Shown piece by piece: positions 23,277-35,335 of a stretch of DNA of 64,000 bases. Under the pieces are notes generated by a model. It worked only from the letters and a program-made list of their open reading frames with translations. It had not been told where the DNA came from and searched no databases. The stretch's first letter is position 1, and every line of letters starts with the position of its first letter. Made by a program: the position numbers and the translations under genes. This stretch comes from Anas platyrhynchos. Taxonomy: Eukaryota > Chordata > Aves > Anseriformes > Anatidae. Where the stretch lies: contig NC_092621.1 in assembly GCF_047663525.1 (NCBI RefSeq), positions 80,838,501 to 80,902,500 on the forward strand, written 5' to 3'.

Positions 23277-26200
23277 GGTGCATGTTATTCTTATAAATCT
23301 CCATCTGACAGGTCAAGATTGCCTGACATGGCAAGAGAGGGAACAGTTAAATAAACTTGAAGAAAACACCCACACAAGCATTAGTTTTGTTTATGTGGAT
23401 TGGATATATTTGGATCAACTATTGAATTAGCTATTTTTTGGGAAGGCTAAATAGAGATGCCTTGATTAATACGGATAAAATTTCATACTTACATTAATCA
23501 TATTTTTATATTTACTAAAATGTGAAAATAATGCTCCTCTGGCTAAAAAGAAAAAAAAAAAGAAAAAAAAAAAAAAACAAAAAACAACAACAACAACAAC
23601 AAAAAAAACAATAAAGAGAAATAACAAGGACTCCATTAACAACAGGGAGTTAGTACAGAGATAAATTTTAACCAGTATAATCAAATTCTATTCAAGCTAA
23701 TGTTTGTCTTCTCTCTGAATGCCATACACAGGGGTTTTAATATGCTTTCAGTATGCATCAGATGTATCAGTTCTTTGTGCTTTCATGGCTTGCTTTGGTC
23801 TACTCTTCATACGTTTGAGACTTGACACCCTTCACACCCCCCATCCAAACAAAACAAAACAAAACAAGAAATTGTAAATGAAGATGAAAATCAAGTGCAA
23901 TATTCACAAATCAGTCTCACAAAGAAAAAAGCTGTTCTATTGAACTCTCCTGGATTGTTCTGGAATCAGTTCTGGAGGACCTACCTCTCCAAAAATCACT
24001 TCCACAGCTTTCCAGCAGTGGACTTTGTCATTGTCAAGTGGTTTAACGAACACTTAAGTGATCCAAGCAGCCTTCAGTTGCAAGAAAATACTAAGAATGA
24101 GACAAGAAGTACACTAAACAATGCTAGTAGGAAATATAGAGTCTATTCCTTTTACAATTCTTCAGATTTTGTAGTGTGTCAGATCACACAGACTGTAAGC
24201 TTAACACCTTGTGTTATTGGATGGTGTAGTATCTCTGAAGTGAAGAAAACGAGATTTGAAGCAGTGAATGTACCATCATTTATTAATGAGGCTTTGCCTT
24301 GAGTATCAAAATAAATTACCTTTGACACACAATGAAATTGAATTATTTCACTGTTTAATAGTGTGCCACAGAGTCCTCTGCCTTCTGGAGTCTTTTAAAA
24401 TAGTTACTTCAGAAACTGAATGCTGCATTTCCCTTCTTTCTTCCTCCTTTGAATTTAATTATCAAAGAGCATATGTGAAGTTAGGTAGAATATTAATTAC
24501 TATCTGCCAGAAAAAGCTTTTAAACATATATGTATGTATATATATATATATTTAAAAGCTACAAGTTTACAGTACAACTGTTCTTAAGTAAGAACTATAT
24601 ATTTGAAAACCCCCAAAGTCTGAAAGATTTTTGTTCACATCTAAAAACTGTTACCAATCCATCTTCTTGTTCATGACTGAAGTCTCTAGGCTCAGCTGCA
24701 GAATGCCCATCCCAAAGCTGTAAGCTGAGCTCATACTTCTTTTCCTTGTAGGCTACAACATTTAATGTAAAAACTACCTGCCCTTTTATGCTTTCAAACA
24801 TCTCCTCATGTAACATTATCTTGCACAGAAACTACAGCAGTATATCCGCACGAACTCTGAAAGGAGTGTAATAACAAAGGGAAAGGAAGCAACTTCAACT
24901 TTTCTTTACTGGAAGACTGGTAAAAGTTTAAATAAAAGAGAAGATAAGGATCAGATGTTAAGCAGTTGATGGTAACAAAGCTTGAAACACTTTCCTAGAA
25001 GAGGAAATTATGTATCTAAATGGAAGGTGGGATGGTAAGTTATACAGAGAGGGGACTCAGAAGTCTGAATGACCTGTTTGTTGAACTACATCATGGGCCT
25101 TTCATATAAAAAGACAGAGACATCTTTCAATATTTAAAAGACAGCTAAAATAGCTAAGATGCTGAATACATTAGAAGAGAAGGGACACTGGAGGAAATGA
25201 GAAGTTCAATGGAACTCTTTCCTATCATTATCAGTTCCTTTTAGTCTTAGTATTGCTGTAGTAATAGTTAAACATGAATTTACCCTAGCTGATTTACTCA
25301 GCAGTTTTCTTGGCTTTAGGGTTACTTTTATTATTGCTACAGGGAAGCCTCCCCCTGTCAAACCAGTGGACAGAAAGTGTCAATTCCGTCGCAGATGTAA
25401 CTCTTCTAAGTCAGGTAACGATACCGAAAACAAATGAATAGAAATCTAAAATGACCTTTGCTTCAAATTCTATGTTTTTATTTTCCCTAGAGACGGCAAG
25501 GGTGAAAAGAGAGAAATGTGAAATGTAAAACAGACAAAAAGACTGATGTAGATAATTCACATGATAAGCAAACCACAAAAACAGCAACGTGATGGAAATC
25601 ATATTCTGAGACAGACCCTTAATGACTCAGATACTCTGAATTACTTTTCAAAAGGAAGTGGTTATTTCTGTATGGGGGGGAAGGATATCAACTGTCACAT
25701 GACACTTCACTACGCTTACACTCAGGACCTTGCTAAGTGTAATAATAAGTGAGATGTTGCTTACTATTGTCAAAAAAGATGTACAATATACATTACCCAT
25801 TTCTCAAATTCCCATCTTGGGAGTGGGAGAACAGAACCTTTCACTCATGTCCTTCTGGCAGAATCTGTTTTTCAGTATATCCTGTCAACAGAGGGACTAA
25901 AGGACAAAAGATAGGACTGCCCAGGGATCAGAATGGAAGTGAGATGCAATGTGCAAATGGATATGAACTGTTGCATGCAAGCTAAATCAAGATGCACTGG
26001 CAACAAGCTTGTTTGCCCAGCATTTAGTGTCTTTGTTAACCCTTAGCAATTACATCAACTAGGAATGTGACAAATCTGAACTTGAGACTCTTTCCCTCAT
26101 CCATATGTTTGTCTTTCTCATTCCTTCCCAAATCTTCATATACGTAAACACTAATTTTAGCCCTCCTTCAGCAAATAGCTACATATTCCCCTCCTTATGT

Positions 26201-26692
26201 GGCATTAGCACTTAAAGTAAAAAGATGAAGTTCTAAGTTTAAAAGAGAAGTGCCTTGTTCTTATGATGACAGCTGATTCTTCCCTCTAAGTATTGATATA
26301 TTTAAATAGAAACAGGATCAAAGGAAATAGCAGTAGGACAGAGTTCACCTTCTCCCATGGAACCTCTACTCACGTAGCTTTCAAGTATTAGAGCTCATAA
26401 TGCATGGCTTTCATACGGATGGAAGACTTCCTGAAGTCTCTTGCACATAGCATAGATTTGGAGGGGGAAAGTTATGTGTTCATTCTCCATCACTGAGTTG
26501 CACTGGACTCTCTAAAGGAAGACCACAGTAAGCTGACATTATTTTACAAATGTGCATGATACAGAAAAATGGTTTTAAGCACAGACTCACATGTCAAAAC
26601 AGTCATTTATTATTAGTCATTTTAGATTGCATTTTCATACCTTATCATAAGAACAGGTTTAATTCCATGCTTCTCCACTCTTAAATGGCGTG

Positions 26693-27362
26693 AGTGGGAT
26701 TACCATTTTCCTTAATGATCTGAATGATGGACAGAGTGCACCCTCAGCAACTCTGTTGATGACAAAAATCGCAGAGGAGTGGTAGATGCACCAGTGGCTC
26801 ATGATGCCATTTGGGACCTTGACAGATTGGAGAAACGGGCTGAAAGGAACCTCATGGAGTTTGACAAGGAGAAGTGCGAAGTCCCGCACCGGAGAAGGAA
26901 CAACTTCAGACACCAGGACATGCTGGGGACCTCCCAGCTGGAGAAGAGCTTTCAGAAAAGGACTGTGAGCCCTCATGAACATGAAGTTGAGCACGAGCCA
27001 GCAACATGCCCTTAAGGCACAGTACATCACTCAATGATGTATAAATACCTGAAGGGTGGGTGCAAAGAGGGCAGAGCCAGGCTCTTGTCAGTGGTGCCCC
27101 ATGCCAGGACAGGAGGCAATGGGCACAAACTGGAGCAAGGAGGTTCCCCCTGAGCACCAGGCAGCACTTCTGTGCTGTGTGGGTGGCTGAGCACTGGCAC
27201 AGGCTGCCCAGAGGCTGTGGGGTCTCCTCCTGGGGGATCTTCAAAAGCCTCCTGGACATGGTGCTGGGCACCCTGTTCTGGGTGGCCCTGCTGGAGCAGG
27301 AGTAGGACCAGGTGGCCTCCAGAGGTATTTTTCCACATCAAACCTTTTGTGATTCTGTGAAT
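26693..27362 (+). mobile_element. CR1 LINE fragment (3' part)
   Basis: Plus-strand reading shows a FLNDLND block near 26710, then DLDRLEKRAERNLMEFDKEKC (26818-26880), both CR1 RT signatures. The end carries GGCTGCCCAGAGGCTGTGG (27205) and the tail CAAACCTTTTGTGATTCTGTGA at about 27340-27362. Sections in between are missing, so the copy is internally deleted. Confidence 0.85.
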
Positions 27363-27404
27363 ATACGAGATAAAGGAGTCTGAAAGTGCTGGTCATATAA
27401 CATG

Positions 27405-27670
27405 ACCAGCAGGGGGAGGGAGGGGATTGTCCCCCTCTGCTCTGCTCTGCTCTGCTCTCATGAGACTCCACCTGGAGCCCTGCGCTCAGCTCTGGGGCCC
27501 CCAGCACGAGGAGAACAGTGACCTGTTGGAATGAGTCCAGCCACAACGATGATCAAGGGTCTGGAGCACCTCTCCTGTGAAGACAGGCTGAGTGAGCTGT
27601 GGTTGTTCAGCCTGGAGAAGAGAAGGCCCTGGGGAGACCTCGCAGTGGCCTGCCAGTGCCTAAAGGGGTT
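27405..27670 (+). mobile_element. Second CR1 fragment in tandem
   Basis: It contains GGGGATTGTCCCCCTCTGC, TCATGAGACTCCACCTGGAG and TTCAGCCTGGAGAAGAGAAGG, which are the CR1 segments coding for the VPLCSAL, VRPHLE and FSLEKRR blocks. It restarts upstream of the sequence already seen in the preceding fragment, so it is a separate insertion. It includes a CTCTG pentanucleotide expansion at 27435-27458. Confidence 0.85.
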
Positions 27671-29832
27671 TTAGGCACTGGCTAACATAACTTTATAAAA
27701 TGCTATAGCACTTGCTCATTTTTATATTTCCTTACCAGTTTTTACCTTTCATCTTCAACTCCCTAAATAGCCAGGGAGCTAATTTTGTTTTCCAGTATAA
27801 AATTTTCCCTTATTGTCGTTAAAAATTGGGCATATTTCACAGTCTAAACGGCTAGATTTGGTATTCTGTGAATAAGGTCCTATTTCTATCCCATATTGTA
27901 AAGTAAAAATCAAGGTTGAAACATGCACTTGAGAAAATAAATGCTATCCACCTCATAAAGAACGGGAAGAGGGAAGAAAGGACACTTTTCTCGTTTCCTG
28001 TTTAAATATCTTTGAAGAGCAACAAGAAAGGGCAAACCAAGCCCATTAAACACAAAGAGTGGAAAGAAAATCACTACCTTGTTTGATCAGCAATCAAATG
28101 GATATTTTAAGAAGAATGTGTCTGAACAAACTTCACCCTTTTCTTTAATACAAGGTCTTACTGGAGAAATGAACCAAACAATAATTACAATAATCCAGCA
28201 ATGTAGTAAATGTGAAGTATAAGTAAATGAAAGCAAAAAAAAACCACAGTCATTAGATAAAATTGTTACTTTATATAATTGTTAACATTATTTAAAACTG
28301 TGTGAATAACAACACATCTGAACATATGAGACAGGAAAACTTTTAGCATATCATGAATACCAAGTACATTAATGCTCTTGTCAGCTAGGACACAGTGGCA
28401 TTAAATCACTAGGATTCTTGATGAAAATTAACACTTTTGTTCAATGTTATAATAGCTGATGAATGAGGGCTATGTAGAACATCTTTGAGATACTGAGCTT
28501 TTACTGAGAACTACCAAATAAATGAGTGAGCTAATGCGGTATCTCCAGTGACAGCTTCCTCTAAAACTACAAGTCGGCAGTGTGAGATAATGTTCTGTCA
28601 AGACATATGTCAGAAGGTCAGCAGAAACAATATCTTAAAGCAAATACTTTTAATGGCCTCTGACATTTTTAGTATCAGCCAACCTTTCTGCTAAGCAAGA
28701 ATGACTTCTGTACCTCATTCATTCTGTTTTTTTTTTTGTTTGTTTGGTTGTTTTTTTTTTTTTTTTTTTTTTTTTTTAAGGTTATTCCCTCTGGGACATA
28801 GATAGGACTGAGCTAAGTAGCCATCAGGATTTGAGCTTGTGGTTTTGGACGGTGCTAAACTGAACCACACAGGCAGAAACAGGTTGTTCAGAATTTACTC
28901 AGGTTATCTGTATGTGGCACTTCTGCTTTGCATGGGAGCTAGTTTCCTCAGCAGAGTTTCACTGCCATAAAAATTCAGATACTTTGCAACCAAGAAAGGG
29001 AGCAGCTATATTGGAACCAATTCATAGTATAGCCAAGATCTAATGAGAAACACATACGGAATGGTCCTCTTCCTTTGGTGTAGCCTGATTTACCCTGACA
29101 GACCATGCTTAAATATGTATTTCAGGTGTATGTCTGTCTATTAAATAATATTAACAACTTTTTCTCTTTAAATATATACATATATATATATATATTCCTA
29201 CTTTTCACATTAGTTAAACAAGAAAAAAATGTTTCTTTAGTAAAATCTAACTAAGTTTAAACTGCTTGGACCAGTAAAATATTTTTCAATTAATCAGGCA
29301 AAATCCTATAAAATCTTGTTCATGTGTGTGTGTGCGTGTGCTACTAGGAACGTAAAGATTTAAAGCAGTTTATCTTATCTTCTCCTTCTCCTTCATGGTT
29401 ATCTCCTATTTATGTCCTTTCTCATCCTCTGTGCTCAAAATATATTAATTTCTTATTCTCTCCAAACATATCTCCACTAATTTGGAACCCCAAAATAACA
29501 AATTCATTCTTGTAGCCTACTTTTAGAATTCCTAGCATTATTATATGAAATATCTGCAGAATGGGTGCTCAATCCATTTCTTCTGAATTGGATTCTAAGA
29601 TTCAAAAGGATTTGAATATTCTTCAAAATAGTTTCTCCAAAAATTTTCTCCAAATATTTCAGGGCTCTTGGTTTTCTCTCCTTTTTCTGATGTATCTAAA
29701 CCAATTATTATTCATGTCTTTTCACATTTTGATTGTAGGGAATATAACCTGCCCTGTAGATGCATATTTGGATAGACATTAATGTTGTGTTTCAGTGCAT
29801 AAGATTTGAGTGTTTTTACTCTAGCTTCTATG

Positions 29833-29833
<1 letters not shown>

Positions 29834-29886
<53 letters not shown>
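29834..29886 (+). repeat. 53-base poly-T tract
   Basis: An uninterrupted run of 53 T. CR1 does not leave poly-A tails, so this is either a homopolymer expansion or the tail of a minus-strand polyadenylated insert. Confidence 0.95.
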
Positions 29887-29887
<1 letters not shown>

Positions 29888-29973
29888 TAGGTAGGTGGGT
29901 AGTTCAGATACATCTCTATCCAGAAAATGAAGCATACTGTATCAGGGTGTATGTTTAATTTTTATTGACTTAC

Positions 29974-30117
29974 CTTAATGCTTCCTTCAGGTAGAGGTCA
30001 ACAAGTCTTCCATGTCTGAAGAAGACATCTCCACTGGTAGCATACACAACTCCGACAGCAGAAAGAAACAGGACATCCCAACTACCAACAGTGTTTGATG
30101 AGCCTCAGACAGTTCCT
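29974..30117 (-). other. Exon-like block (unassigned)
   Basis: On the minus strand the block is bounded by an acceptor-like TTATGCAG and a consensus donor (ATTAAG then GTAAGTC); its length of 144 bases is a multiple of three. One frame gives a hydrophobic, protein-like reading (WDVLFLSAVGVVYATSGDVF) after an early TGA. Other frames on both strands are also largely open, including a plus-strand frame that follows a TTCCTTCAG acceptor. I do not recognise a protein, so this could be a non-coding transcript or chance. Confidence 0.2.
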
Positions 30118-32327
30118 CTGCATAACCCAAGAGTGTTGTCAGATCAGGTTAATTAGATCATGTAAGGTGTTCTGACTGTCAAATAAAGAAAATATTAAAT
30201 CTATAATGAAGATAAGGTATTCCCTAATTCTTCAGTCTATCTCATGTCAGACACTCTGAAAGCTGAGTATACAGCCATCAACCATAATGGCTGTATAATA
30301 TGCTAAAATCTTAATTATACAAACTACACGCAGTTATTTGCGTTGATTTTTTTTATTATTTTTTTTAAAGGAAAAGCTGTGATAAAGTAATGCAGATTTT
30401 TTTTATATATATAAATTTTTTAAGACATTTTATTTTGGGTGGTTTAAAACCCTGTTCTCACAACCTTTTCTTTTGTTTCCATGTATTTTTAGACAATTAG
30501 ACATGTGCACAGAAATATTCATGGCATAATACCAATCAATTTGTATTCTTTGAATGATAGACACGTTGATCTTAATTATCAAAAGAAACAGCTATGTAAT
30601 TATACATTGAGAGGGCATGAACAATTATTCACTTTATCTACAAGCCAAATTATATGTGGCTTTCACTACAGCAAACAGAAAAGCATAATCAGACCTATTC
30701 GAGGAGAATATTTTGGGATGGCTTATATAAGGGTGTGACTATAATAAATTTTTTATTAATATTGAGTAGAAATCTACAAAAGTTGGACATGTTTCCTAAA
30801 ATACGTAGAAGTTTTGACATGTTGCTTCGCTCTGAATCAGAATGAAAAGCTGGCTTTTTCAAATTCTCTGAAAAAGAAAATTAAATAATGTGTTTGTGAC
30901 TGATCAAAATCTTTTTTTCTGACAACGTATTGTATTTGCTCTGCAATGCAGAAATCAAGACAAAATTAATTTATTTCTAATTAATACAAACATTTTTTTC
31001 GAAAGGGATCTGGATATTCATCTGTCAAATCTAGTAGAAGTCAGTATTTATCCTCAGTTATGGCATATAACTATGTGAAGTTGTTTCCAAAAGCTTTTTA
31101 TATAGCTTAGTATTCACCATTTTGTTAATTCTGACATTGCACTGAAATGACTCTTTTAAATTGTATGGGTACAGAAACACTGATGGCAGAATTTGTTCCT
31201 TTTCTTATATAGCTAGATGTTAAGGATCGACCCTACATCCCCCACCCATGTCTCTCAATCACCCTCATCTTTCATTTCTGTGAGTGCAGAGAACACAGTT
31301 CTAGGAAGAGATTCTTAAAAAAAGATTGCCAAGAAAATTGCATCTTAAAAATGCTGAGGCAGCCTAGAAATCTGTTTAAATGGAAAAACCTATGGGTTAA
31401 TGTGATCCCACATCAAGTATACAAATTAAGTGAGATGTTTTCTCATAGCTGATTTAGTATTATCCCATATGATTTTCTTTTACCTGTTACCATGGGCTTT
31501 ATCTTCTATCTTTGACACTGAGTGGTGTGTATGTAAACTGTGGCAACATTCAAAACTGACTTTACCAGGTAAGAGAACATTGTGTACTCTACTGTTTTGT
31601 CTACGTGTAAATAAGTTATTGGTTCTATCAGTGAAAAAATAAACTGTATTCAAAAAATAAAACTTGAAAACTTTTTAAAGTGATTATTATGCTCAGATTC
31701 ATTTTCTGTTGCTTCATGTTTAAAAAGGTTGCACTTGGTTTGTATTAACATCTGAGAAATAGATAATATTTTATGAATTATATTTTGATCATTAAGTCAT
31801 TTACTCATCAAATTCTAAAGATAGTGTTATGCTAACACTAAGAATTGCACTGTAGTTCTTTGACGATTATGGTTTATTATGTCCCTGTAAAAGTTACATG
31901 GAATTGTATGTGGACTGAGAGGATAACTGGAGATTGTTTTTTGTACTTGTTTTCTGTACTTATAATAGCTTGGAAAAATAATTTAGGCAGGTACATTATT
32001 TGAAGCAGTTCCTTTGTACATTGAGTGAGCTTTACTGAATGTATTGTGCATGAATCTGAAGCATCATGCTGATTTTTAAACATTTGTGTGAATCCTACCT
32101 ATATATTCAGCATTATACCAGATACTCCAGGACAAAGAAAGCTTAATACTCTATCCAATTGCATTACAGGCTGAATGAAATTACCGTAATTGTCTATTTT
32201 TCAGTCTCACAATGAGAGAGAAATTGCAGATGTCAGATATGTCATTATAGTTAATTAAGCTATTAATTGAAGCAAAATCTTACAGTATTTTTATGCAGTA
32301 AAAATGTCAATCCTTTTTTTTTTTTTA

Positions 32328-32360
<33 letters not shown>

Positions 32361-33487
32361 CCAACGGATGGTCTTGGGAGAGTATTTAAAAATATGAGCC
32401 TTCATGTAGGCATGTAATACTAACTGGACCAGTTCAGGCAAACAGCTTCTGTTTACTGAGAGTCATTGCTTACACATGCAGGGGATTTCTTCTGAAGTGC
32501 ACATAATATTCATGAGCATACATCTCATGATGACTGTTTCTACTACATATGGAGGCGATATGTAGCTTAATCTTGTCAGTGCTCTATTTGTTCTATAATC
32601 ACAAGCGAAATTCTAAAAACATTATAAAAAGTGTCTTTCTGAAGACCTGCATAAATTTTAGTCTAGATGACACATGACAAGAAGTCAATATGGGTTGTTT
32701 ATAGATTCAAAACTACTATCACATGCTAGCACTAAGTCCCTGATCACTGCTGTGAAGAAGTACTCACCAATTTATATATACTAAGATATATACTAAGGTG
32801 TACTTCTTCAACACATTCAGATCGTTGTTATATTTCATTTGTGTTATTGCAGAACAGTCAATAAATAAATAAATAAATCTGAAATTTCCAGGCATTCTCA
32901 CATGTTCATTGTAAAGGAAAAAGACTGACTTGTTAGAGACAGTTTTGCTTTGAATATGAATGGTGTTGGCATCCTGATTCTATTCCAGACAACTTTGCTT
33001 TTCCTCTAGCCGTACATCCTTTTATCAGTAAGAAAAGAATTAGCTGTCACAAAAGGGATGCATGATAATAGATAGGTGTGCTTCTGGGAAACTGGCAGAA
33101 ATATTCTAAGGTTGATTAGAAGACGTGAGGCAGCAAATACCTGCCTTGAATTTTAAGCAAATGTTCAGTTCTGCATGACTTCTGAAAAGCAAGACAGAAA
33201 ATATTGCAGAGCTGAGAAGATACTTTATGCTTTTCTCTCTTAGTCTGCCAGGAGTATGTCTGTGTACCCAGCTTGACAAATTAGCACGGTATTTCATATG
33301 TTTTCCCAGAGTTACACTAATGTGGGCATTTATTTTCTACCAAGTTTTTCTTACAGTTAGTATGCCTTCTAGTATGTAACTGCTGCAGCTTTGAAAAAGC
33401 ATATCACTGTGACAGTAGCAGAAACCCAGTGAGAAAAATGGAAGAAGCTGACCAGATGGACCATAAGCTCTAAGAATAGTATTTACC

Positions 33488-33695
33488 TGCTCAGAATCTC
33501 TGCCAGCTGCCTCTGTGTCTGGTTATCCGAGTTATAGTAATCCATTTTGTTGCTGAAAATGACATCTCTGCCATTGCTGTAGTTACTGTGATACTTCCCT
33601 TTGCTGTTTTTCTGTCCATTTCTTTCTCCTTTTGCTTCCATCCCTTCCTGAAATATGCTGCACTGCTGATCCACCTTTCCACATTCTTAAAAGTT
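33488..33695 (-). other. Exon-like block (unassigned)
   Basis: On the minus strand a frame of about 67 codons stays open and ends at a good donor (CTGAGCAG then GTAAATAC). The reading is rich in Asn, Ser, Lys and Gln and ends NQTQRQLAEILS. The upstream acceptor is weak (CTTTTAAG). Splicing phase would join it to the frame of the 29974-30117 block that contains WDVLFL, but that frame then meets a TGA four codons later. No family was recognised. Confidence 0.2.
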
Positions 33696-35335
33696 TTCAG
33701 TAGTTCTATTAGTCTTTCTCTTAAAGGTTTTGCCTTTCAGAAACAAAGTAAGACAGTGAGCAGCAGTTTGTATCAGTGGTTTTCAAGGTCTGGATCCTAA
33801 GAAGTCAGTCTGCATTATTAAACTTCTGTAGCAATAAAAAAATTAGGAAAATGTTACTACAAATTATTTTTAACAGAACCTGTTTGTTTGTTTGTTTTCA
33901 TTTTGTTTTGTTTTTAGAAACAAAGATGCACCCCTTTCTATGTCTTCTCCCATCTAGTTTGAAACTATGGTATGGAACCACCCTACCTCAGAGAGACCAC
34001 CATTAGTAGGTTACTGCCTGATTGCTATACAGGACACATTTGATTATGTATGTGCTGTTCTTCATTTCAAATAAGGAAAACACAAGGGCAGTGTAGGTCA
34101 TGGGGTCTGTCTTTGAATTAAAAAAAGTAGCTAGTGTGGCATAAAGTAAGTGTAGCTTTCCTGGCTGGTTTACTTCATGTCCTAAAGGACTTGAGATTGA
34201 AGGAGATTTTGCTAATCCACGCAATGAAAGAGCAAAAGAAATACATATTTCTTTATGAAGGCTCAAGAAGATGTGAAAAAAAAAAATACAAGTAAAGATA
34301 CTCAAATATAATGAAGAGCACCATAGTTCTCTTCACTCTTTTTTTCCCGTTGGCACTGACCAATATGCTAATGGACCTCATAACACAGATGAGCAACCCT
34401 AAGCCTGCCTTCCCGGCTTGGGTCTGTCTTGGCCTGAATTGTTATTACACAAGAGAATGGCGATGTTCTGGATTGCTGGAAGGCATGCATATTCACATAA
34501 TTAAGAGAGGGAGATAGAGACATGCAGTTCCTACAGATCAAATATGGCTTTTTTCTTTTAATCCAAAATGTAATTTCTTGTACTTTGTGGTAGGTTTAAA
34601 GATGTGCTACTATTATGGATGTTTTTCCCTCAGTTTTGACAATTCAGGAGCTTAGAAATTACCAACTTATAAAATACTTCATGTGACACATCACCAATAT
34701 AAAGTTTTCATATTGGTGCAGTATTCTTAATATTTTTAAGCTTAAGAAACACAAATGGGAGTTTCTGTTGAACACAATAGCCTATATCTGATGACAATAA
34801 AAGGTAACTTGCTAACTGACTGATGATATTTTCTTGATAAAATAAAGCAATAACTAAGTTCTTAAAGGATTAAAAACATGCACATACCACATAAGCAAAT
34901 GATAGTATCCATCATGCTTTATAAACATTATTTCTACACTAAGGCAGTCTTTTCATCTTTGCTTTCAAAGAAAAATGTGATCATACTGTGTGTGCGAGAT
35001 ACTGAGGGAAAATGTCTTACTCCTCCAACAATTTTTAAACCTAATGGCCCAACGTTGACCCATTTTTTACCAGGTCTCAAGAGTAATTAATTTTAACAAG
35101 ACTTAGGAAAATTTGGGTAAGTTGAAAGACTCCAAAATGCAACTTCCCTTCTTCCTCTTCTTACTGAGAAAGCCATCAAGTTCAGCTTGTTTCTTGGTCT
35201 ATCACTGTTCTACATATGTCTTGCAACCAAAAGTCTGCATTTAGTTTGGAATCAGCTATATTTTATACTGCCTCTTCATCAGGCAGTATTTAGTGAAGGG
35301 AAGAAAAGAAGAGATGGTGATGATGAAGGGAAAAT

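Larger units (their letters stand above)
17607..26692. other. AT-rich intergenic DNA, microsatellites, no gene recognised
   Basis: No gene was recognised. It contains short tandem duplications (18282-18346, 19018-19090), AT-rich (18480-18535) and AAAC-type repeats (19351-19379, 20306-20341), (AAAT)n at 21647-21666, an A/C-only strand at 23155-23276, an A-rich run at 23549-23612, (CAAAA)n at 23846-23867 and (TA)n near 24537-24551. An open frame of 135 codons at 23895-24302 lacks an ATG start and any known motif. Confidence 0.55.
27671..35335. other. AT-rich intergenic DNA with three poly-T runs
   Basis: No gene was recognised. Poly-T tracts lie at 28727-28777 (interrupted), 29834-29886 (53 pure T) and 32313-32360 (interrupted by AGCC). 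(AAAT)n occurs at 32864-32879. Two minus-strand segments at 29974-30117 and 33488-33695 have exon-like ends and are listed separately. A perfect inverted repeat lies at 30268-30297. Confidence 0.5.

Noticed and set aside
23012..23334. Trp/Cys/Val-rich minus-strand frames
   Set aside because: Artefact of the A/C-only simple repeat.
23895..24302. 135-codon open frame
   Set aside because: No ATG start (GTG only), no motif, AT-rich surroundings, and no splice or promoter context that supports it.
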